Origin: Kappaphycus alvarezii
Taxonomy: Eukaryota; Rhodophyta; Florideophyceae; Gigartinales; Solieriaceae
DNA length: 64,000 nt
Direction: 5' to 3'
Assembly (NCBI GenBank): GCA_002205965.3
Contig: NADL03000091.1
Span: 248,001-312,000, forward strand
Below are positions 1 to 10,629 of this stretch, piece by piece. The position numbers and the translations under genes are program-made. The notes below the pieces were generated by a model. That model did no database searches, was not told the DNA's origin, and saw only the letters and a list, made by a program, of their open reading frames with translations. The first letter of the stretch is position 1. Each line of letters begins with the position of its first letter.

Positions 1-695
1 ACTACTTTTACAGCTCCACATTCCCAAATTGTATCTACACCGCTTGGTATTGAGAAAAAAGTGGAGGAAGAGGAGTTCTTGGATGAATCTTGCGATGACG
101 AGGAGAAAGGGGGCTGGGGAAGGATGATGGTGTAGTTTAGGGTCGGATTTTTGTCCCGTTTACGAGAACTCTGTGTGGTACGTGGAGCAGACTGCCATGG
201 AGAAATTTTCCGCTGCAGTTGTATTACGGACTTGTGTCTGTTCCAAAGTCTACCAGCTTCGTGTTGGTGAATGGAGGAACGTGCTTGAGATAAAAGTTGC
301 ATGACCCGCTGAATTATTGAGCCCAAAGCTACTGCACAAGTCCTGGGATAAATTTTAGGACCCTGTGGTGCGCCGTGACACTCATGTCTAATGTTTATGG
401 TTTTACATGACTCTTTGGGAGCACCAGGCACAAGTACACGAAAAAAGTATGTCTATGGTAGAATTAAGTTAACTTTTAGATGCTATGATTTTTTAGAGAA
501 ACAATGCCATTTAGGTTGGGCCAATCGTTCCACACCTACAGTGTACGTCGGATACGTGGGATTGGGGACCAGTCATATGCTGCTCAGAATCCTACTGTTT
601 CATTGGCACAGTAAACTTGTTTTGTAACCAGTAATGAACACGAAGTTGATTGCTGCCGTATTTATATTTGCTTTCGGAAGTTACATACAGTAGGG
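1..695. other. Left flank, no gene recognised
   Basis: I see no domain, RNA gene or repeat partner in this stretch. Short open frames exist on both strands but have no recognisable features. It ends at the CTTTT target duplication of the adjacent retrotransposon. Confidence 0.4.
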
Positions 696-700
696 CTTTT

Positions 701-1024
701 TGATAGGGGGAAAAAAGGGATTGTAGGGAAGAAGACAGGATAGAGTAGGTTTTAGGTGTAGGGAGGGGTCGATAGGTCGACGCTGCCCCCTCAGAGTTGC
801 GCAACCGACTCGGGTGCTACCTATATAACAGACACCCGAGCGGCTATGGCTGAGATTTGTCCGTACAGTAGTGTACTTACTGTACACTACTGTACTGGAC
901 CCTTAAAATGATTAAAAATAGTAGGTAAAAAGATAGAAAGTACAGTACATCAGTCACCCTGGAAAGTTGTCATAGATAGTACTAAAAACGCATAAAAATC
1001 ACCTTCCAGCCACTGCCATCAACA
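701..1024 (-). repeat. 3' LTR of gypsy-1
   Basis: This 324-bp repeat matches 7664-7982. On the plus strand it begins TGATAGGG and ends ATCAACA, so the element-sense LTR runs TG to CA. A CTATATAA box lies inside, next to inverted TACTGTAC-type motifs. The sequence just inside (minus sense GAGGACGGGGTGG) is purine-rich and could be the polypurine tract. Confidence 0.88.
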
Positions 1025-1476
1025 CCACCCCGTCCTCAAACTGCAACCCGGGTGCAGTATACAGTGAGCTCGGCCAGCTCAGGATAGAGATCGGCCGACC
1101 CTTGCACAACACCCCCCCGACACACGTACACACCCCCGTGCACGGCCTTCAACAAAGCACCTAGCCAGAGGTCTTTCTCTCTCATAAGCCTTCATCACCC
1201 CCTGTGCACCGCCTTCGCCTTGAAGCTCAGTGTCGATTCAGGTCAGACAAAGCCTCCGCGACTGGCCCGTCTACTGAGCGTGTAGAGGCGAATGAATCCG
1301 GTGGTATCGTCGTCCCAAAATCCCTCGTGGATTAGTAGGATGGCGCATACAAAAAAAAACGCCCACAGGTCAACCGGCGGGAGGGCTCCCGGCTGGAACT
1401 CGCCTGTAAGGCGGCCAGGAAGAGACCGTCCCAATTACCGATTACTACCCCACAGCCCCGACGCTACCTCAAGACC

Positions 1477-2845
1477 ATGGTATACATGTCGCTAGACCAA
1501 GGTCGACGCGGAACAAACAAGAGTAGGTTCGCTCGTCTCGCCGGTCGTCCGGATGTAACCAAGATTACAAGGTCTCGCAAGGTAGGCGACAATCTAGATG
1601 ATCTCTTCTTTCGGGTTTCATTTGGGGGTTACGAGAAGGAGAAGGCCACTTCGGTTGAACTGTCTTATTATGAAGCCACCCTCTTATTCGGAAAAAAACG
1701 GTCAACATTGACGCTTCTAGAGAGCTGACGAATAGTATTGACAGGGAGCTAGATTTAAGATTGAGCTTAACCGAGTTATAGATTCTGAAGGCCACGCGGA
1801 GTACCCGGAATTTCCTGATTGGACTAACAACTCCGTGGTTTGGAAGATACCGGAAGCCGTTCACGATTTTTTTATGGGGCAGTACTTTGCCGTCGACGTG
1901 GACACAGAGGAGGAGCACCCCATCGACTTGTACACCTTTTCATTCCACGAGGCGCCCCCCGGAGCCGGTCTTCATAATCCTCCTCACAGAAACGTGAAGC
2001 AGGAGCAAAAGACGGGATCGTCGTCAATAAGTTGTTCGGAAGGAAGTTAGCTTCCCGTGTTGGAGCCATCATGATGATCGATTCCTGGTGCCAGAGGCAC
2101 CCCAACAGTTATTACAGGGTATTGTTCCCGATGTAGAGGGTTGCTTCGCCTTTGGCGCTCCCATTCCTAGACAAGAGTTTTCCCGTTCCTTTTCGAGATT
2201 TCGAAGGCCTGCATGCAGGTGTCCGCAGCGACGGCGCTCTATCTCGTCTTTGGAAAGCAAATGGCAGAATATTATTGGTCTCATGATTACGAGAACGATT
2301 GCAAGACCTTGGATCAGTTGGGTTACCGTCCTCGTTGCACTTCTTTTGCTGACGTTCTGAAGGGGTTGAACCGCGTTCGTCCTAGCCCCATGGTTCTGAA
2401 TCATCTTAGAGTTGAAGCAACTCCGCGCGGCCGCTTCAAGAGTAGTCTCCGACAGCGGGATAGGAAGGATCTTGACATCAACTGGATCCGCGGTTTGCCA
2501 AATTCTCCCTCAAGCGGAATTTACTTGGCGGCGGTCATAGGACGCCACGGAGCCCAGCATGCCGTATTCCTGGACGCAAGGGAAGAGCCCGTACTCATAT
2601 ATGATTGTGCGGAATAGTATGGGATGCGGTTCTGTGAGGCCTCTCTTAAGATTTGCTGCGGGGAAGAAGACCCGGAAGACCTTCTGAAGATCTCCGATGT
2701 ACGGAAGGTTACGTTGGCAAGTAGGCAAGATATCCCTTCCCGAGGTCATAATCCCGACCGCCTCGTCGGGTTCGGGGAAGAAGAAGAGGAGACGCCATGG
2801 TCCCAAACCGTCCGCAGGTTCTTCTTCATCGCAAAAGAGGGATAG
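1477..2845 (+). pseudogene. Antisense coding region in gypsy-1, possible papain-like/Ulp1-like protease
   Basis: A plus-strand coding region, antisense to the host element, can be followed through successive frames: 1477-1728, about 1775-2050, 2213-2617 and 2624-2845. The last two share a frame and are split by a single TAG. The text is protein-like, with few rare residues, an acidic stretch and PPGAG near 1960. Near the end, residues read GRHGAQHAVFLDAREEPVLI followed by YDC. Such an H-[AV]-V-x2-D plus [IL]YD[SC] arrangement is the His/Asp half of papain-fold cysteine proteases (Ulp1, OTU and similar). A candidate Cys lies upstream in PRCTSFADVL near 2335. Assignment to a protease fold is inference from short motifs; coding origin is better supported. 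It could be a captured host gene or an element gene for processing or host interaction. Confidence 0.5.
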
Positions 2846-3074
2846 AGGAGACCAAGGAAGTCTTCAGTGATTTCCATGTCCCACATCGTATTCAAGAAGT
2901 ATTGATTTGTGCGTGAGACGTAGTACTATTAAAGCTACATCATCGGGTAACAGAGGGTGTTTATGCAATTTTTCTCGGTTTCAAATGCGAAATGATCCGG
3001 CTTATTACTCAACAAATAACAGACAAAGACATAAAAGCATTAAAGAAATGGACGAAGCGATAGCTATCATGGCT

Positions 3075-4303
3075 CAATCAAGTGCTCCTAGGCCTTCAAG
3101 TGGCTCGAGCGCAAGACAGAAGGAACTAGTCTCCTCGCGTGGATGGCGCGGCGGGAATGGCGACCCCGTATGACATGAGCCAGTATCGGATATGAGCAAC
3201 TTTCCAAACGCTACAAGGCCCGTAACAGTGAGAACGGAGGGCAGGCCACTTGGCGGCCGAAGGTAACGCCTGGCCATGTGCCACTAGAACCCAATCCCCA
3301 CGTTGAACATGTGAGGCTCTGTAGAGGTTGAAATACCCATTTATGCATCTGTTCTTCTCGACGCTGAGCTCGAAGGGCAGAGGAGGACAGAAGTTCCAGC
3401 TTGCGATGTGTATCGGCAGCGCAGTCCATCAACGCAATGGGTCAGATGGACTCATGCGCGTAACTACTCCGAACATCAGTTCGAACGGCGGAGCTCCAGT
3501 AGAAAGGCGACGACGTCGGTATCCGTACAAGACCCGGGGCAAACACTCTCCCAATCTATACTTTGGCCGACAACCATCTTCTTCACGGCTGTCTTGAGGG
3601 TTCTTACCATCCTTTCGGCTCTACCATTAGATATGGGAGCATACGCGAGAACAGTGGTCCAGTTAATTCCATGCTTCTTCATGAAATCAGCGACGTTCGC
3701 AGCTGTGAAGCACCAAACGTTGTCGCTGATAATGGTCTTCGGGGACCAAAAGGGTGCATAACTTCACTCTCGATGAACTGGGAGACGATTGCAGCCGAAG
3801 ATTCTGTGGTGGCAACTGCGATTGGCCAACCTGTCAAATGCTCGACGGCGATAAGCAGATACTTCTTTCCGGTGTTTGATATCGGCAGAGGTCCCGCGAA
3901 ATCGATCGAATAAGTTTCGAAGATATTCGTCACTGGGATATTCAAAGTCGAACGGTACGGCGGAAGGAGCCTCGTCTTCCGGCACACCTCACAACTTTTC
4001 ACGTAGTTGGTCTATGACAAATTTCTTCGTCTTCTCCTTATCCCAATGTCCGATGTCGTCGTGAAAGGTCTTCAATATCGCCACCCTGTCCTTCATAAAC
4101 GGTACAGACTTCAGCCCGTTTCTGGTTCGTCTAAGAAGCTTTCCTTCCCACATCACGAAATTTTTAGCCATACACTTGACCGAACGACGTTTCTCTTCGT
4201 CGTCAACTCGGATCTTCAAACCTTGCAAATGTCGTGCGACCTCAAGGAGGAAAGGTTTGATTAGGGGATTCTCTTCGGTAGCGGCAGAATCCAGCGCCGC
4301 CAC
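3075..4303 (-). pseudogene. gypsy-1 integrase
   Basis: This is the C-terminal part of pol, broken by frameshifts. An H2C2 zinc finger is spread over two frames: HDDIGHWDKEKTKKF near 4060 and CEVC near 3995. The catalytic core follows: SIDFAGPL (first Asp) near 3910, then SDN in a shifted frame near 3730 and SNGRAERMV (Glu) near 3620. After the core a GDWVLVAHGQALP-like segment near 3220 resembles the post-core region of gypsy-4a, so the two elements are related. The reading fades near 3075. The enzyme would insert element cDNA into the chromosome in the nucleus; this copy cannot make it intact. Confidence 0.85.
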
Positions 4304-5700
4304 TAAGTCTCCTTCATCAGGTCCAGAGGCAGGGACGGCCCGGCAGGTACCACATGCGAGAGGAAATTAGCTGCTCCGTTTCCCGCACCTGGCCTGTATT
4401 GGACCTCGGATTCATACTCCGCAAGGAAGAAGTCCATCCATCGCGCCAGCCTTCCGTGAATGTCGTTTTTCTTGAAGGCATAACAAAGGGCTTGATGGTC
4501 TGTAATGAGCTTGAAGGGCTCCGTCGATAACAGATACACCCTGAATTTCCTTAAAGCGACAATAACGGCGAGGGCCTCCCTCTCGCAGGCGGAATAGTTA
4601 CGCTCTGCTGAGTTCATCGTCCGGCTTGCGTACTGCACGGGATGAATCTTGCCATCTTTCCTTTTCTGGGCCAGGACTGCCCCAACGGCGACATTAGAAG
4701 CGTCGGTTTCCACGATGAATGGTGACTCGAAGTCCGGAAAGGCTAGCACCGGCGGAGAAGTAAGCTTCTCCCTAAGTGTTTCCAAGGCGGCAGTCATCTC
4801 CTCAGTCCATTCGAACTTCCTATTACCCGAAGTTGCTGCGTGAAGGGCAGAGGATATTCCGGCAAAGTCCTTAATGAAGCGACGATAATAACCGGCGAGG
4901 CCAAGAAAGCTACGCAACTCCGTTGAGTTGGTAGAAACGGGGGCCCTTTTGATGGCACCAATCTTGTCGTCGTCGACGCGGACTCCACGCTTGTCTACGA
5001 AGTGACCAAGCAGCTTTACGCTTGGCATAGCAAACGCGCATTTTGTAATCTTAAGTTTAAGTCCTGCGTCCCGACTGCCTTGAAAACGACAAACAAGTGA
5101 TCACCATCCTCTCCATAGAGTCGGAGAAGATCACGACATCATCAAGATGGACACGGGCGAAGGGAATTTCCTTCAGTACATAATCCATCATGCGCTGAAA
5201 TGTGGACGGCGCGTTCATGAGACCAAATTGCATCACCTCGAACTTCAAGGTACCAAAACGACTGACGAAGTGGTCATCTCCTTAAACTCTTCGGCCATGC
5301 GGATTTGCCAGTACCCCGCAAACAAATCAAGGGTGGTGAATATGGAGCTACCCTTTAGGTCGTCGAAGATCTCTTCTATCTTAGGTACTGGCCAACTATC
5401 CGACTTCATCTTGCGGTTCAGAGTGCGATAATCCACACAGAAACGAGGACTACTGTCCTTTTCGTCACGATAACCACTGGGAACGACCACGCCGACGACG
5501 CTGGGGTGATGATCCCAGTAGCTAACAATTTTGTCGGTTTCTCGACGGGCGATTTCGTTGTGTCGAGGCGACATTCGGCGAGCCCTGTGATAGATCGGGG
5601 TAGGGTCCTATTTCGAAGGAATGCTTCGTCAGCACGGCCGCAGGACGTAGCTCGTCTATAGTCCAGGCGACGATTCCCGTGTCGCGAACAAACCATTTAT
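4303..5700 (-). pseudogene. gypsy-1 reverse transcriptase and RNase H
   Basis: Frames 5245-5574, 5057-5248 and 4303-5028 together cover the polymerase and RNase H. Visible marks are FCVDYRTLNRKM near 5440 (finger/palm), FTTLDLFAGYWQIRM near 5330 (first catalytic Asp), FGLMNAPSTFQRMMDYV near 5200, and VHLDDVVIFS near 5140, which is the YxDD box with histidine-leucine in the variable positions. The connection domain FLGLAGYYRRFIKDFAG lies near 4880 and RNase H shows VETDASNVAVGAVLAQ near 4700, YSACEREALAVI near 4590 and ITDHQAL near 4495. Two or three frameshifts separate the parts. It would copy element RNA into DNA in cytoplasmic particles. Confidence 0.93.
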
Positions 5701-5890
5701 CTCTCTTTGCGTTCCTTCTTCCAAATGAGCCAGTCGAGCTCTCAGAGCATCCCGCATTTCTTCCTTCTTCTCTGTGGTGCTTACCTATGGGACCTTCGCT
5801 CGATCCGGTGAAATTGTCCTCGCGGATGGCTAGGACTAGCTCTTCTTCCGAAAATCCAAGGACTCCGGACCGGCGTTCGAGTCAGAAGTA

Positions 5891-6480
5891 AAATCTTCAC
5901 TGGGAGTCCCTATCTCTTCGCCTCGACCAGTTTCTTCTCGGTAGACTTAGTATCAGGCTCGAGCGGGAGCACAACTTCTTCGGAACCAATGGTTAAACGG
6001 ACGCTCTGTACCCGAAATCCATATTCTGACGCATAGCTGTGAGCGTAGGGAGGCCTATTATTAGGTCTAAAGGAGACCTCTCGATTACAAGGAAGTCTAG
6101 TTTCACGGCTTTGTCCCAAACGTCGTCGGGACCTTGACCAGCGAACCTACACAGGAAGAGCTGTCACCGTTCGCAACAGTTATCCTTTTAGACGTTTAGT
6201 TCGATGAGAGGTAAAGACGTCTAGACAAATCAGCTGACACGACGTCCGGTACGGCTATGGAGTCTAGTCGAGCCAGACCTCGGTACCTTAAACTTTGAGT
6301 TGAATCAACCGTAATAAACGAGAGCCCAAATTAGAAACGACTGCGTTACGTGAAATAGGCTGTTTTCCCGGCAAACGGCGCATGACTTTGGTAGCTCCTT
6401 CAGCATCTTCTCGGAGAAGCTGACTGAATGTCAAACCGCAATTTTCGTTTGCAAGCTCGGAACAACGTCGTATTTCCTTA
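5891..6480 (-). pseudogene. gypsy-1 retropepsin remnant
   Basis: The minus strand near 6030-6100 reads FLVIERSPLDLIIGLPTLTA, the C-terminal retropepsin signature ([DA]-x-I-[IL]-G-[LM]-P-x-L). The catalytic DSG triad, expected upstream at about 6250-6350, is not legible because of frameshifts. Position between Gag and RT fits a Ty3/gypsy protease, which would cleave the polyprotein. Confidence 0.6.
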
Positions 6481-7663
6481 CATATTCCTGCAGCTTATTA
6501 GAATTCTTCTTCCCGCGGCTCGATTTCTTCGCTTTCTTTTTACGGTAATGATTCGAAACTCTTCCGGGTGTAGGGCTGGGCCCGGCTGCATAACGCGAGC
6601 GTGGGGGCCAGTTAAGAGGCGAGAGATCGGGATGCCTCCATGATTTTCCTGACTGGGCTGTTTGGGAAGTGCCTCTCCGTCGGCGTTTCTTTTCGGGTCA
6701 TTTACTCCTTCGTCTTGTGGTGAGTCGGTTTCGGACGAGTCTTCTCGGAGGACGTTCACTTGGTCACTTCCTTCCTCGTCTTCTTTCTTCTCGGCGGAGG
6801 CTTCTTCTCGAATCGCTGCCTTCTTCCACCGGACCAGCACGTAGCGTCTGAGTGAGCCATCTTTCAGCGAAGGGAACATCGGGTGTTACGATGCGGGTTA
6901 TTCTCGCAATCATTGCGTTATGGCCAAATCGTTGCAGTAAGAGCATTGGCGGACCTTATTATTTTTATTTGGGGCTGAAGATGGTCCAGCCTCGTCATAT
7001 CCCTTAGTCTTCTTCAGGAAAAGATTCAACTTCGAGAGGTCTTCGGCTAGAGCATCCACCTTGTTTTCGATGTTCCAAGACATCGCATCCGGGCGAACCA
7101 GCAACCTTCCGGCGGAACTTCAGCGGTGCGGCTAGAAAGACCAGCAAACGCCACACGATTGGAGTGAAAGTCCTCAGCCACTTGACGATTCCCGGATAAT
7201 CCATGGGTACCCTAAATGCCAAGAACTGCTGCATTCCTTGTGTCTACAGGCGGCGGTGCGAAGGAGTTCGAGCCTGGCGATGTTGTCGAACCCCGCCTTC
7301 TCATAGAGGCGTTCAATTTCCTTCAAAGAACCAAGAATTTCTTCTAGATCAAGCCCAACTTCTAGAGCTTGGCGTATGATGTCCTCCTGGTCTTCATCCT
7401 TCGCGAAATGGTCTAGAAACTTCTGTTTAGCCTCGGCGTAGTTTTTCGCTTCAGGTACGAGCTCACCATTTGACGCAGACGTATCGTAATAGAAGTCGAA
7501 CGCTGCGCCTTCTAGGTGTGCGAGGAGGGTAGGAGCTTTCTTCTCGTCGGGTTTGGATGCCATCGCGACATTCTCAAAGAAAAAGAAGAATTTCCGCACG
7601 TCGTTCGTGCCGTCGAACACGACCGCGCTGGCGCTGGGAGTATCGGCCTTGCGCAAGAGTACA
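6480..7663 (-). pseudogene. gypsy-1 Gag, broken
   Basis: The Gag frame starts just inside the 5' LTR. The segment 7260-7660 is capsid-like: helical, charged, with FFFFFENVAMASKPDEKKA and LEEILGSLKEIERLYEKAGF. The latter matches the gypsy-4a Gag segment LCDLYEKAGFNAQAKYGML, so the two elements share a Gag type. A zinc knuckle is partly visible near 6930 (CSYC, then, after a frameshift, a GHNAMIAR segment without the last Cys). A basic and acidic tail (6478-6879) may be the Gag C-terminus or the start of pol. Gag would form the cytoplasmic particle and bind element RNA. Confidence 0.75.
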
Positions 7664-7982
7664 TGATAGGGGAGAAAAGGGGATTGCAGGGAAGAAGACA
7701 TGATAGAGTAGGTTTTTGGTGTAGGGAGAGGTCGATAGGTCGACACTGCACCCTCAGAGTTGCGCAACCGACTCGGGTGCTACCTATATAGCAGACACCC
7801 GAGCGGCTATGGCTGAGATTTGTCCGTACAGTAGTGTACTTACTGTACACTACTGTTCTCGACCTTAACAAATGATAAAAACTAGTAGGTAAAAGATAGA
7901 AAGTACAGTACATCACCCTAAAAGTCGTCATAGGTAGTACTAAAAACGCATAAAAATCACCTTCCGGTCACAGCCATCAACA
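7664..7982 (-). repeat. 5' LTR of gypsy-1
   Basis: This 319-bp partner of the LTR at 701-1024 has the same terminal TG/CA dinucleotides. The copia LTR begins only about 20 bp beyond its right end. Just inside the element the minus strand reads TGTACTCTTGCGCAAGG, a degraded version of the primer-binding site seen in gypsy-4a. Confidence 0.88.
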
Positions 7983-8002
7983 CTTTTCAGCTACATAATA
8001 TG

Positions 8003-8369
8003 TGTAGTAAGCGCGGTGTAAGCAAGGGGGGGCGGGAAAGGAAGGCACAGTGAACGGGTACAAGGTCCCCGGGATGCCGTTGCAGTCCCGTATTTGATCG
8101 TTTAGTAGATAGGGTCACTAGAACGGTCGGTATTTCTCTCTGACCCCAAAACTCCGCCCTCTCCTCACACCCGATCGGGCAGTGAGGGCTTCCTTATATA
8201 GCCGTTAGATAGCTATAGAATAGCAGATACATTAGACGATAGCCACTGTATTACCGGGAGCACAGTACAGTAGTACTGCCACTTGGCTGTTTAGGGGACA
8301 AATCATTGGATCTGCCAAGTCAGACCTGTCGTGGCCTGTGATTGGCCGAGACCGTTCGTACAGTATACA
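8003..8369 (-). repeat. 3' LTR of the copia element
   Basis: About 367 bp, aligning along its length to 13878-14243 with scattered substitutions and 1-2 bp indels. It begins TGTAGTA. The minus strand holds a CTATATAAGG box, and TACAGTAGTACTG-type inverted motifs lie in the U3 part. Confidence 0.9.
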
Positions 8370-8450
8370 CTGTAAACCATACCCCCGCTTGGGTCGATAC
8401 AGTCCTTATATAGTAAAAGGCCCAAAAAAGGTTCTTCGAGCGCGAGCGAC

Positions 8451-8905
8451 ATGTCACCCAAACCGTCACCTCCTACTGACAGCGTGTCGTCTACGGAATC
8501 AGCGAAGACACCTGGCACTGACTATCCCCGGCACTGGTTGGTAGATGATGAGGCGGTAGAGGCAGATTTGGCGAAGAAGACTGTACACCCCAAACAGTGG
8601 ACACGTGTTCAACATGTGGATCTCCTTGGGACAGAAGAGTGAGAAGGAAATTAGAATTCGATTAATTCCAATTAAAATAAAGGATGGCCAATTGGTTGGA
8701 GTGGTTCCAAATATCCCGCGTGTCCAATTATCCGAATCGAGGAAGAGGGTACATATTGCACAGGTTCTCGTATACAGTGCATTATTCGAAGTCGGCACCA
8801 GTTAATGGTTATTTCAAGAAACGTGGCACATGTAATCAAGCTTGCAAACCTGTAACGAAGAAATCCAAGATTATTGAACGGAAACGCAAGTCCATAATCA
8901 AGTAG
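8451..8905 (+). other. Plus-strand open frames inside the copia 3' region, unresolved
   Basis: Between the 3' LTR and the RNase H end lie about 600 bp that the copia frames do not explain. Two plus-strand frames read like protein: 8451-8642 (MSPKPSPPTDSVSSTESAKT start, then acidic) and 8605-8805, containing LIPIKIKDGQLVGVVPNIP. They overlap in different frames and match no family I know. They may be a decayed antisense gene, as in gypsy-1, or chance. Confidence 0.25.
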
Positions 8906-8977
8906 TGTATCAAGGTTATGGTATTAAGCGGCCATCAGGATGGCACACAATCGTAAAATGGTTGTGGCCTCAATGAA

Positions 8978-10530
8978 TCACTGGATATCCGTTTCGATTT
9001 CCTCTTTTGGTTTGACTCTCTCGGCTTCATGAAGAATATCAGAGTCCAAGAGTCCAAGCGCACAGGTTTGATTGAGTTTGCGGAAGGTGCCCAAGTTCCT
9101 CTTTGTCAGGGCATCAGCGATGTTGTTGGCGCCCTTTATCCATTGCATAACAGCGATTTCTCCTGACTCAAAGGAGTCTCTCAACCTTTCGACTGTTGGT
9201 CGCAGCCTGTAATCGCGACCTTCGTGAAGAGTGGTGATGGTCGAGTAGAGTCCATGTGAGTCAACCGTCAAGACAAGGGCAGGGAACGATCAGCCGTACA
9301 TCTTCGACAAGCAGTATGCCATGAGTCCAGCCCGATCGGCTGACTCTGCGGCTGCTAGTATCTCCGCCCCATGGACGAAAACGAGACTCGAGCCTGCTTA
9401 GAGCTGTGCCAGTCGATGGCATGGAATATCTTAGAGTTCGGAAAGAAGATTCCGAGAAGTAACCTGTTTGGCCGTAGGACGATTTGCCTTGGCTCGCGTC
9501 AGAGAAGGCTAAGTAAGCCGTATTGTTGCTACTAACTTCATGATTAGAAGGCACTCGATACGTGAGGACCGGCGAGAGCTGTCGAATTTCATGGAGAGCG
9601 CGATTGGCTTCACTCAAGTGGTGCACTCTCAGATCGGAGGTCCATTGCTGCAAAGTACTCGATACAAAGGCAGCAGGGCTGAGAACTCCATGCCAAGCCA
9701 ATTAAGCTGTCCAGCAAGTGCTTGGAATGACTTAATCTCATCCGGAGCATTTAGCTTCTTGGTCTTTCCTCCTAATACGGTCTAATGGGATTTTGTCAAT
9801 GGTGTCCATGTATTCCTTCATCGAGACAGTGATTTTGAGATCAGTCTCTTGAAGAATATGGAGTCTATTGAAGACCAGGTTCGACTGAGAAACGAATCTG
9901 CCGACTTTGAATCGGTTAGAAATCGCATCATGGAAATCTTGGATCTGTTGAGCGTGACCGGCAAGTAGGAAATCGTCCACAACTTTGGCGACAATGAGAA
10001 GCAAATTTCCAGATGGATCCCGTTTCAAAATAGTTGCGGCATTCCAGGAACGCATTCAAGCCCACTGCTGAACATCCATTCTTCAACTGCGAGTTGCCAC
10101 AGCCGGCCTGATTCCACAAGACCGTAGGCGGGACGAGCAGCTTCCACACGAAGAAGCTGTTCTTTGTCCATCCTTTCGGCAAGCGGACGTATACGTTTCG
10201 ATTCAACGGTCCGGATTGGAGGAAAGCGCCAGAAATGTCTATCGTCGCCAAGGAAAACCGAAGTATCGCTGCAGCAGAAAGAAGAGCCCGTATTACAGGA
10301 AACTGAGCCGTTGCTGAGTCCTTACGGATGAAATTCTTCTCCTTATCCCTGTTACCGTGTGGAACCAATCTGCACTTCAATTTCAATTTGTCTGATTCTC
10401 CATCAATTTTGACTTGGAAGAAACAATGCGAGGATATTAGATTTGCATCTCTTGGTAGGCTTCTAATATTGACTTCCTCGTACGCGTTTTTCCTGGTAAT
10501 TAGACTTTTCCTTCTGGATGGATTCGTCAA
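8978..10530 (-). pseudogene. copia reverse transcriptase and RNase H
   Basis: The RT starts near 10530 with a weak finger region (LKLKCRLVPHGNRDKEKNF) and continues with LATIDISGAFLQSGPLNRNV near 10230, the copia motif carrying the first catalytic Asp. The YxDD box reads VVDDFLLAGH near 9975. RNase H follows in frames 9261-9701 and 8978-9271 and ends with the copia signature NNIADALTKRN near 9110. At least three frameshifts interrupt the reading. Confidence 0.92.
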
Positions 10531-10629
10531 TAAGCCACCTTGGCGCCATTGAAACGATCTTACTTTCCGTCACAGGCTCATAACCAATTGCATTTCGAAT
10601 TTGCCGAAGTATGGTTTGCTTCTGTGATT

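Larger units (their letters stand above)
701..7982 (-). mobile_element. Ty3/gypsy LTR retrotransposon (gypsy-1), decayed
   Basis: The element reads right to left: 5' LTR (7664-7982), gag, protease remnant, reverse transcriptase, RNase H, integrase, a 2-kb segment holding an antisense coding region, then the 3' LTR (701-1024). The RT-RNase H-integrase order is the Ty3/gypsy order. Both outer ends are flanked by CTTTT (696-700 and 7983-7987), which is a 5-bp target duplication and marks the whole block as one insertion. The LTRs differ by many substitutions and small indels and the frames are broken several times, so this copy is old and inactive. Confidence 0.9.
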
